DNA from: Pseudomonadales bacterium
GTDB taxonomy: Bacteria; Pseudomonadota; Gammaproteobacteria; Pseudomonadales; DC-out160
DNA: 5,175 bases
Reading direction: 5' to 3'
NCBI GenBank assembly: GCA_016765265.1
Contig: JAESQG010000530.1
Coordinates: 1 to 5,175, forward strand
This document shows, piece by piece, positions 1 to 5,175 of this stretch (position 1 is its first letter; every line of letters begins with the position of its first letter). The position numbers and the translations under genes were made by a program. Under the pieces are notes generated by a model, which had not been told where the DNA came from, searched no databases, and saw only the letters and a list, made by a program, of their open reading frames with translations.

Positions 1-671
1 ACGACGTTGCCGTGTTGATCACCGAACACTTGGATCTCTACATGGCGCGGTTGCATCAGCGCTTTTTCTAAGATTAGTTCGCCTGAGCCAAAAGCATTTT
101 CCGCTTCGGAACGAGCCGATGATATCGCAACCGCCAAGTCCTCCATTTTTTCAACTAAGCGCATACCCCGCCCACCACCACCTGCGGCCGCCTTTACCAT
201 AATGGGCGTACCTATTTTTTTAGCTGCGGCAAATAGCGCTTCATCTTCTTGGTCAACACCTTGATAACCCCCAATGCAAGGGACATCAGCCTCGATCATT
301 CGGCGTTTAGATTCCGCTTTATTGCCCATCACTCTAATGGCCTCAGCCGAAGGTCCGATAAAAACTAAGCCTGCTTTTTCACAGGCTTCGGCAAACTCTG
401 CATTTTCAGATAAGAAACCGTATCCCGGATGTATCGCCTGTGCGCCAGTTTTACGAGCAGCATCTAATATTTTTTCAGGATCAAGGTATGATTCTTTTAC
501 CGGAGCAGCACCAATCAATACTGCCTCATCCGCCATGACCACATGTGGCGCCCCCGCATCGGCTTCTGAATAGACGGCAATGGCTTTGTAACCTTGTAGC
601 TGTGCAGAACGAATAACGCGTACGGCGATTTCTCCACGGTTTGCTACTAATATGCTGTCAAATTGTGTCAT
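1..671 (-). CDS. Biotin carboxylase (alpha) subunit of an acyl-CoA carboxylase, N-terminal part, AtuF/MccA-like
   Basis: This is the 5' part of an alpha subunit: 223 codons plus two bases lie before the left edge. The family is usually about 650-670 residues, ending in a biotinyl domain that is not visible here. The enzyme carboxylates its own biotin with ATP and bicarbonate in the cytoplasm, then passes CO2 to the beta subunit. Visible signatures are ILVANRGEIAVRVIR (7-21), HPGYGFLSENAEFA (81-94), the ATP-grasp glycine loop KAAAGGGGRGM (160-170) and RHVEIQVFGD (209-218). Relative to E. coli AccC, K118, K160, E202 and H210 match ATP-site residues K116, K159, E201 and H209. The ATG at 669-671 is chosen because the family begins just before this first motif, and AGGA (681-684) lies 9 bases upstream. 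It follows the beta gene by 65 bases, the usual pairing. The N-terminal third cannot separate geranyl-CoA (AtuF) from methylcrotonyl-CoA carboxylase; AtuF-like is inferred from the neighbours. The frame is open throughout. Confidence 0.95.
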   Translation of the reverse strand, partial: MTQFDSILVANRGEIAVRVIRSAQLQGYKAIAVYSEADAGAPHVVMADEAVLIGAAPVKESYLDPEKILDAARKTGAQAIHPGYGFLSENAEFAEACEKAGLVFIGPSAEAIRVMGNKAESKRRMIEADVPCIGGYQGVDQEDEALFAAAKKIGTPIMVKAAAGGGGRGMRLVEKMEDLAVAISSARSEAENAFGSGELILEKALMQPRHVEIQVFGDQHGNV

Positions 672-736
672 CTTGGGTATTCCTATTCTCAGTTTGCGGT
701 ATTTGGAACCTTACCGTTATTAAAATGAAGCGATAT

Positions 737-2359
737 TTATAAGCGGGCGATACCAAAGGTATTGCTTTTCAGTTGTCGATTATTCGCTTCCCAACAAGTT
801 TCCAATACAAAGCCCAAAACATTACGCGTGTCTCTCGGGTCAATTATGCCATCGTCTTTAAGACGGCCTGAAACGTAAAATGCACTGGATTGCGAGTCAA
901 AATGAGAAATTAGTTGCTCTTCTTGCTTGCTAATCGTCTCCTGGGGAATCTCTATCCCTTTACGTTTTGCACCTTCAAGCATCACCATAGACATGGTTTT
1001 TGCTGCTTGCTCCCCGCCCATGACACCCAACTGCGCGTTAGGCCAGGTGAATAAAAAATCTGGATCGTAACTGCGTCCACACATGCCGTAATTCCCCGCA
1101 CCATAACTGGCACCCACCATAAAGGTGATGCGAGGCACTCGAATATTGGTGACCGCTTGTATCATTTTGGCGCCGTGTTTAATCATTCCAGCGTGTTCAT
1201 ATTGCGTACCTACCATAAAGCCCGTAATATTTTGTAAAAACACAATGGGGGTATCTGACTGATCACAGAGCTGTAAAAACTGGGCTGCTTTAGTAGCGCC
1301 TTGGGGATCTATCGGTCCGTTGTTACCAATAATACCCACGGGAAACCCACACACCTTGGCTTGCACACAAACTGTCGCCACACCATAGCTTGGTTTGAAA
1401 TCAAGAAAATCTGATCCATCCACAATCCGCGCTATCAGCTCATGTACATCATAAGCGGTTTTAAAATCTTGCGGCACTAGCCCTAAAATTTCTTCCGCAC
1501 TGTAAAGAGGTTCTTCATATTCTCTCTCTGGTTTCGCAGCGCAGTGCCTATTCCACTCTAAGCGTTCAATTAAATCTCGCGCGATAGAAATACCGTGGGC
1601 ATCATCCTCAGCGAGATACTCCACCAGGCCGGTTACCCTGGAATGCATGTCAGAACCACCAAGCTCTTGATCGTCTGCTTCCTCACCCGTAGCCGCTTTT
1701 AATAAAGCGGGTCCGGCAAGATAAGCGCGTCCATTTTCTTTCACCCCGATAACGTAGTCACTCATTCCAGGCATATAAGCACCACCCGCAGCCGAGGGTC
1801 CGTGCAGCACTACAAAGGTAGGAATACCTGCCGCACTTAGCCTAGCCAAACCTGCAAACATGGCACCGCCATCTATCCAGAATTCAACCTTATATTCCAT
1901 TAGGTTTGCGCCTGCACTTTCCACCAAATGAATAAAGGGTAATTTTTTTGCGTGAGCAATATCGAGGGCGCGCAAGAATTTACCCCCGGATGATAGCGTC
2001 ATTGAGCCAGCATTAATGCCAGCATCGTCCACATAGATCAAACACCGAGTGCCACCAATAAAACCGATACCATCAATGACACTGGCACCCGGCACCGATT
2101 GTTCAGGATCGGCCTCATCCACCATATACCCCGCAAGAGTTTGCAACTCCAAAAAAGGCTTTCCTGGATCAAGTATTCGGTTCAGTCTTTCTCTAGGTAA
2201 TAACTGATTTCGCTTATCGAATTTGGCTTTACTTTTTCCTGAACGCAAGGCTGCACGGCCATTGAGCTCATCCAGCTTTTCGATTAATCCAAGCATACCT
2301 TGGTAATTCTTTTTATACTCGCTGGAATTGGCGTTTAAATGTGACGTAAACGGTTTCAT
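737..2359 (-). CDS. atuC: Carboxyltransferase (beta) subunit, geranyl-CoA carboxylase-like
   Basis: Complete, 540 residues, matching the usual 530-540 of the MCC/GCC beta family. It transfers CO2 from carboxybiotin to the gamma carbon of an unsaturated branched acyl-CoA, working with the alpha subunit as a cytoplasmic multimer (alpha6-beta6 in known GCC and MCC). Two crotonase-like halves are visible. The N half carries VESAGANL (146-153), GPSAAGGAYMPGMSDY (187-202), LAGPALLKAATGEE (214-227) and ELGGSDMHSRVTG (232-244). The C half carries GIIGNNGPI (342-350), FLQNITGFMVG (374-384), SYGAGNYGMCGR (418-429), WPNAQLGVMGGEQAA (439-453) and DDGIIDPRDTR (502-512). AAGG (190-193) and GAGN (420-423) are the likely oxyanion-hole segments. 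GIIDPRDTR and NITGFMVG are typical of MCC/GCC. At 163-165 the sequence is DGG where I recall HFG in MCC, a change toward the GCC pocket. The start is supported by AGAGG (2365-2369), 5 bases from ATG. It follows atuA by 111 bases. Class confidence is high; GCC rather than MCC specificity is moderate. Confidence 0.93.
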   Translation of the reverse strand: MKPFTSHLNANSSEYKKNYQGMLGLIEKLDELNGRAALRSGKSKAKFDKRNQLLPRERLNRILDPGKPFLELQTLAGYMVDEADPEQSVPGASVIDGIGFIGGTRCLIYVDDAGINAGSMTLSSGGKFLRALDIAHAKKLPFIHLVESAGANLMEYKVEFWIDGGAMFAGLARLSAAGIPTFVVLHGPSAAGGAYMPGMSDYVIGVKENGRAYLAGPALLKAATGEEADDQELGGSDMHSRVTGLVEYLAEDDAHGISIARDLIERLEWNRHCAAKPEREYEEPLYSAEEILGLVPQDFKTAYDVHELIARIVDGSDFLDFKPSYGVATVCVQAKVCGFPVGIIGNNGPIDPQGATKAAQFLQLCDQSDTPIVFLQNITGFMVGTQYEHAGMIKHGAKMIQAVTNIRVPRITFMVGASYGAGNYGMCGRSYDPDFLFTWPNAQLGVMGGEQAAKTMSMVMLEGAKRKGIEIPQETISKQEEQLISHFDSQSSAFYVSGRLKDDGIIDPRDTRNVLGFVLETCWEANNRQLKSNTFGIARL

Positions 2360-2442
2360 GCTTGCCTCTAATTGAGATCATTGATGGGATCGAGTGGTGA
2401 ACCTGCACTAGTCCAAAAGACTAATTGTTATCAAATTTTCAG

Positions 2443-2476
2443 TTATAAATCTTAAGTTATAATTCAAGATTTATAA
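2443..2476. repeat. AT-rich perfect inverted repeat overlapping the atuA stop codon
   Basis: TTATAAATCTT (2443-2453) and AAGATTTATAA (2466-2476) are perfect 11-base inverted copies around a 12-base loop. The right arm covers the atuA stop codon (2471-2473) and its last Leu codon. The same region shows an imperfect 14-base periodicity, with AGTTATA at 2441-2447 and 2455-2461. The stem contains only one G-C pair per half and lacks a following T run, so it is not a classic terminator. A small second hairpin (TAGTC 2409-2413 with GACTA 2419-2423) lies downstream in the transcript. A weak promoter-like pair, TTAAGA (2455-2450) and GATAAC (2432-2427) with 17-base spacing, overlaps it on the minus strand. 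Confidence 0.6.
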
Positions 2477-4297
2477 ATTATGAGCTTTGGCGAGAGAAGC
2501 GTGTACGCGCACGGGTTGATCGAGCAAAATTTGTGCGTAACCCTTACCTTGTGGATCATTGCGCAAACTTGCCATACCGCCACCGCCGAGCACCTCATGT
2601 AACATAAAGTTCAGTGCATTAATGCCCGGAAGATAAAACCGCTCGACACTCTCGGTTGGTTGATCCTCAGCTAAAAAATGCTGGAAATAATGAGCTACCT
2701 TCTCAACACTCATTGCAGACGCTATATAGGGTAAATACTCCGGCTTGCGGGCAATAATACCTATGTTTGCCTTGTTGCCCTTATCCCCGCTACGCCCCCA
2801 AGCTAACTTAACTAAGGGAATTTCCACGCATTCTTCATCCTTAAAAGAAGATTCCGCAATTTGTGGAATCTCGCCCAATGGCGCGGCGTCGCTTTTTGCT
2901 GGCAGCGAAACAACATCCGAACAGGCGTCGCTGGTATTTTCTGTTTCAACGGTAATATTCACTTCACCCTTAGGCACCAACATAGAAAATAGGCGTACAA
3001 TGGGAGACGGTTTTGGTCTCGCACCGGCAAACCCTGTCACTCCTGGTGGCGAGCTCAATAAGATACCTGTAGATTCTTTTAACAATACAGCGATGCCTTT
3101 AACGCTAGAGTGAGTCGCCGCAATTTTTACATCCACCTCTCTCACATTGGTGATACGTCGATCTACGCCAAAATAATCCTCGGCACCCACCATTTCCACA
3201 CTGGTATCGGTAAAATCAGGCAGGCCATTTTCTTCCAACACTTGCCGGACTCTAATAAAAATATTTTCCGCCAGTTTTGCCCCTTTACGATCAGCATCTC
3301 TACCGTATAGCGTAATAACACGCCCGCCTCGAAAACCGTCAGCGTAGGTAACGCAAGTCTTATAGGAATCCGGGGCACCGATCCCCTTCGCACCAGTGAC
3401 TAAAACACGATTTGCGGATACCTCAGATAACTCGACACCACTGAAATCACAAATAACATCCGGTAATTGATAACACTGCGCATCACCTATCTCGTAAACT
3501 AACTGCTCTGCAACGGTGCCAAAACTGACCAGACCACCGCTACCTTCTGGCTTAGTACAGACAAAATCACCGTTGCTTTCCACTTCAACTATGGGGTAGC
3601 CCGCAGTGGCCAAGGTATCAACTGCCAACTCCCAGTCAGTGAAATTTCCGCCGCTCACTTGAGTTCCACACTCGATAAGATGACCCGCTAAACTGGCTTG
3701 TGCTAACAAATCGAAATCATCTCGTTTCCAACCGAACTCGTGTATGCAAGCACCAAGAGTCACAGCACTATCAACACAGCGTCCGGTAATAACGATATCC
3801 GCTCCCAGGTCTAAGGCATGAGCGATAGGGAAGGCACCTAAATAAGCATTGATGCTGACAACGCTGTCCAGCGGAGGAAACTCGGATGAATTGAACATCT
3901 CAGTGACACCTGTATCTGCGAGTGCCTTTTTTTGTTCCAACAAATCATCGCCTAATACCACGGCTACTTTGAGATTTAAACCTTGCTCTTTTATCAAAGC
4001 ACGGGCGGCTTCAGCACAAGACTGTGGATTAACACCGCCTGCATTTGAGATGACTTTTACGCCTTGCTCTGCGATCGCTTTTAGATTCGGCTTTAAGGTA
4101 GCGGAAACAAAATCGGTAGCATAGCCTTTGCTAGGATCTGCTCCTCTGGCACGAGCCATAATCGACATGGTAATTTCGGCTAGATAATCATAAACAATGT
4201 AGTCTAGATTTTTGCTTGCTAATAATTGAGGCGTGGCTGATGCAGCATCGCCCCAGTATCCACTGGCCCCACCAATTTTGATTACTTTATTTGCCAT
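2471..4297 (-). CDS. atuA: Acyclic terpene utilisation AtuA-family protein (DUF1446 plus C-terminal AtuA-like domain)
   Basis: Complete, 608 residues. The N-terminal AtuA domain (DUF1446) spans roughly 4-450, and a second conserved domain spans about 493-605. Recognisable segments are GGASGYWGD (9-17), SNAGGVNPQSCAE (84-96), GDDLL (116-120), TGRCVDSAVT (171-180), HLIECGTQVSGGNFTDW (206-222), EGSGGLVSFGTVAEQLVYEI (251-270) and, in the C domain, GRSGDKGNKANIGIIAR (501-517) and GGGGMASLRNDPQGKG (571-586). From memory, single-domain family members are about 450 residues and two-domain ones about 600, so this is full length. AtuA is required for citronellol/geraniol growth in Pseudomonas, but its reaction is not established; none is assigned here. 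No signal peptide or membrane segment is seen, so it is probably cytoplasmic. TAAGG (4306-4310) lies 8 bases before the ATG. It begins the transcription unit with the carboxylase genes, downstream of a terminator and a likely promoter. Base composition looks like its neighbours. Confidence 0.93.
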   Translation of the reverse strand: MANKVIKIGGASGYWGDAASATPQLLASKNLDYIVYDYLAEITMSIMARARGADPSKGYATDFVSATLKPNLKAIAEQGVKVISNAGGVNPQSCAEAARALIKEQGLNLKVAVVLGDDLLEQKKALADTGVTEMFNSSEFPPLDSVVSINAYLGAFPIAHALDLGADIVITGRCVDSAVTLGACIHEFGWKRDDFDLLAQASLAGHLIECGTQVSGGNFTDWELAVDTLATAGYPIVEVESNGDFVCTKPEGSGGLVSFGTVAEQLVYEIGDAQCYQLPDVICDFSGVELSEVSANRVLVTGAKGIGAPDSYKTCVTYADGFRGGRVITLYGRDADRKGAKLAENIFIRVRQVLEENGLPDFTDTSVEMVGAEDYFGVDRRITNVREVDVKIAATHSSVKGIAVLLKESTGILLSSPPGVTGFAGARPKPSPIVRLFSMLVPKGEVNITVETENTSDACSDVVSLPAKSDAAPLGEIPQIAESSFKDEECVEIPLVKLAWGRSGDKGNKANIGIIARKPEYLPYIASAMSVEKVAHYFQHFLAEDQPTESVERFYLPGINALNFMLHEVLGGGGMASLRNDPQGKGYAQILLDQPVRVHASLAKAHNL

Positions 4298-4401
4298 AAT
4301 GTTAGCCTTATTTTGAATTAGGGTGCTGCTAAATGTAATGATCCCAATGGGCAGTGACGACTATAGAAGTGGAGCAGTGTTATCAATAACGAATGAAACT
4401 G

Positions 4402-4434
4402 GCAACCAATTGGGGGGGAGTTGAACTGGGTTGC
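4402..4434. promoter_or_regulatory. Candidate operator: nested dyads at the predicted atuA transcription start
   Basis: GCAACC (4402-4407) is the exact inverted repeat of GGTTGC (4429-4434), which abuts the predicted -10 box. Inside lie the palindrome CCAATTGG (4406-4413) and the odd-centred dyad AGTTGAACT (4419-4427). In Pseudomonas, the TetR-family repressor AtuR binds two 13-bp inverted repeats upstream of atuA, so an operator is expected in this kind of location. The dyads here are short and I did not match them to the AtuR site; this is a positional inference only. Confidence 0.25.
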
Positions 4435-4463
4435 ATTAGACTGTTTTTTCGCTCCAAATTCAA
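4435..4463 (-). promoter_or_regulatory. Predicted sigma70-type promoter for atuA-atuC-alpha subunit
   Basis: Read on the minus strand, TTGAAT (4463-4458) serves as the -35 box and TCTAAT (4440-4435) as the -10 box, 17 bases apart. They match the consensus at 4 of 6 and 5 of 6 positions. Transcription would begin near 4428-4432, leaving a leader of about 130 bases. It lies between the dehydrogenase terminator and atuA, where a promoter is required. It is the best match I found by eye in the gap; no start site has been shown. Confidence 0.5.
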
Positions 4464-4575
4464 GGTCTACTCAGAACTAACAGGAACATAATAGGTCAAT
4501 ATCTATACTGCCCCTATCTATTGTAAGAACACTGTTTCCGTCTGCCCGTGCTGATAACTTTCAGATATTCAATGC

Positions 4576-4616
4576 AAAAAAAACGGGGTGAACCGACTAG
4601 CAGTTCACCCCGTTTT
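4576..4616 (-). terminator. Strong rho-independent terminator after the acyl-CoA dehydrogenase gene
   Basis: A perfect 14-base inverted repeat (4580-4593 with 4603-4616) contains a GC-rich core of ACGGGGTGAAC and GTTCACCCCGT around a 9-base loop. On the minus strand the stem runs into eight consecutive T residues (A at 4576-4583 on the plus strand; four of them pair in the stem). It begins 25 bases after the dehydrogenase stop codon. On the plus strand the stem ends in only four T and no plus-strand gene is seen upstream, so its role is to end the minus-strand transcript. It implies that atuA needs its own promoter. Confidence 0.93.
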
Positions 4617-4641
4617 GTATCTGCGTTTTAAGGTTATTTCG

Positions 4642-5175
4642 CTAATAAGACTTCGGTAACCCCAATACTCGCTCTGCAATATAACTCAATACCAGCTGGG
4701 GGGAGATGGGAGCAATTTTTGGAATCATAATTTCCCGCATATAACGCTCAACATGATATTCCTTGGCATAGCCATAACCACCCAGGGTATTCATTGCCCG
4801 AGTGCAGGCTTTGAACGCGGCCTCAGCACTAAGGTATTTTGCACCATTGGCAAAGGGTCCGCTATTTTCGCCATTGTCATACATTGCAGCCGCCTTAAAT
4901 GCCATTAAGTTTGCTGCCTCCAGCTCGCACCAGCTCTCTGCTAAGGGATGTTGTATGCCTTGGTTTTGACCGATAGGACGACCAAAAACCACCCGCTCTT
5001 TGGCGTAGTCGGATGCGATTGCCAGCGCTGCACGACCCACTCCAACGGACTCCGCCGCTATCAGTACTCGCTCGGGATTAAGCCCATCAAGCAAGTAACG
5101 AAATCCCTTGCCCTCTTCGCCAATACGATCCTCTACAGGAATAGGCATGTTATCGAAAAAAACTTGATTTGAATC
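4642..5175 (-). CDS. Acyl-CoA dehydrogenase, C-terminal part (isovaleryl-CoA dehydrogenase-like catalytic Glu position)
   Basis: The frame is open from the right edge to TAG at 4642-4644, giving the last 177 residues of a family usually 380-400 long; the start and N-terminal domain lie outside. The internal ATG at 5146-5148 is not the start, because conserved sequence (NQVFFDN) precedes it. The protein is an FAD flavoprotein that oxidises acyl-CoA to 2-enoyl-CoA, passing electrons to ETF. Seen here are the end of the beta domain (NQVFFDN, VEDRIGEEGKGF) and the C-terminal helical domain with LNPERVLIAAE, AKERVVFGRPIGQNQGIQHPLAE, the FAD-contact segment TLGGYGYAKEYHVERYMRE and a terminal ERVLGLPKSY. 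The position of the MCAD catalytic Glu376 aligns to IAPIS, with no Glu; the Glu of LNPER matches the isovaleryl-CoA dehydrogenase position. It is probably a branched-chain or isoprenoid acyl-CoA dehydrogenase (an AtuD-type role is possible), but the substrate cannot be read from this fragment. A terminator separates it from atuA. Confidence 0.93.
   Translation of the reverse strand, partial: DSNQVFFDNMPIPVEDRIGEEGKGFRYLLDGLNPERVLIAAESVGVGRAALAIASDYAKERVVFGRPIGQNQGIQHPLAESWCELEAANLMAFKAAAMYDNGENSGPFANGAKYLSAEAAFKACTRAMNTLGGYGYAKEYHVERYMREIMIPKIAPISPQLVLSYIAERVLGLPKSY

Larger units (their letters stand above)
4298..4575 (-). other. Non-coding leader and promoter region upstream of atuA
   Basis: This stretch between the terminator and the atuA start encodes no credible protein and no tRNA-like or known riboswitch fold that I can recognise. 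It holds the proposed promoter (4435-4463), an approximately 130-base untranslated leader, a run of seven G at 4412-4418 (seven C in the transcript), and several short dyads: CCAATTGG (4406-4413), AGTTGAACT (4419-4427) and CCCAATGGG (4343-4351). GCAGTG is repeated directly at 4351-4356 and 4374-4379. No regulator gene lies in this window, so any regulator binding here must be encoded elsewhere. Confidence 0.6.

Noticed and set aside
274..573. A 99-codon plus-strand open frame
   Set aside because: It lies antisense inside the biotin carboxylase gene, whose minus-strand frame carries clear family motifs; the plus-strand translation resembles no known protein.
697..716. Small hairpin CGGTA/TACCG in the beta-alpha gap
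   Set aside because: It has a five-base stem with no T run, is too weak for a terminator, and is within what chance would give.
2745..3310. Two plus-strand open frames (122 and 66 codons) nearly end to end
   Set aside because: Both are antisense to the well-conserved AtuA reading frame and show no recognisable domain, so they are shadow frames.
3163..3393. A 76-codon minus-strand open frame
   Set aside because: It overlaps atuA in another frame on the same strand; the atuA frame is intact and recognisable across this stretch, so there is no frameshift to explain.
3849..4124. A 91-codon plus-strand open frame
   Set aside because: It is antisense to the N-terminal AtuA domain and has no supporting features.
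4383..4436. A 17-codon minus-strand leader peptide candidate (MQPSSTPPQ...)
   Set aside because: Its ATG overlaps the proposed -10 box, no ribosome binding site precedes it, and its composition does not suggest an attenuator.
5146..5148. ATG as the start of the acyl-CoA dehydrogenase
   Set aside because: The frame stays open to the window edge with family-like sequence (NQVFFDN) just before it, and a start here would remove most of the protein.
4948..5172. A 74-codon plus-strand open frame
   Set aside because: It is antisense to the conserved acyl-CoA dehydrogenase C-terminal domain.

Overview
All genes in this window lie on the minus strand. Read in the direction of transcription (high to low coordinates), they are: the C-terminal part of an acyl-CoA dehydrogenase (cut by the right edge), a complete AtuA-family protein, a complete carboxyltransferase (beta) subunit of a biotin-dependent acyl-CoA carboxylase, and the N-terminal third of the matching biotin carboxylase (alpha) subunit (cut by the left edge). 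Nothing convincing is encoded on the plus strand.

The set resembles the acyclic terpene utilisation (atu) system of Pseudomonas, in which AtuC and AtuF form geranyl-CoA carboxylase and AtuA is required but has no assigned reaction. The beta subunit belongs to the methylcrotonyl/geranyl-CoA carboxylase lineage, which carboxylates the gamma carbon of alpha,beta-unsaturated acyl-CoAs. By hand alignment from memory it has glycine where methylcrotonyl-CoA carboxylase has a bulky phenylalanine, which favours a substrate larger than 3-methylcrotonyl-CoA. The likely pathway logic is that a flavin dehydrogenase makes an unsaturated branched acyl-CoA, the carboxylase adds CO2 to its methyl branch, and AtuA acts at an unresolved step of the same route. 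The substrate (citronellyl/geranyl-CoA or another branched isoprenoid or side-chain acid) cannot be fixed from this window.

Transcription appears split. The dehydrogenase ends at a strong intrinsic terminator (about 4576-4616). A 344-base non-coding gap follows, holding a plausible sigma70-type promoter (4435-4463) for a second unit, atuA - beta - alpha, with gaps of 111 and 65 bases and a recognisable ribosome binding site before each start. The 111-base gap holds an AT-rich perfect inverted repeat overlapping the atuA stop codon.

The codon usage (moderate GC, many A/T third positions), Shine-Dalgarno sites and protein sequences suggest a gammaproteobacterium, plausibly a marine or environmental degrader of lipids or terpenes. 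This is an inference from general resemblance. I see no mobile element, CRISPR array, RNA gene or broken gene. The window looks like a variant catabolic operon rather than a wholly new system; the points of interest are the unknown reaction of AtuA, the pocket of the beta subunit, and the gene order without atuB.
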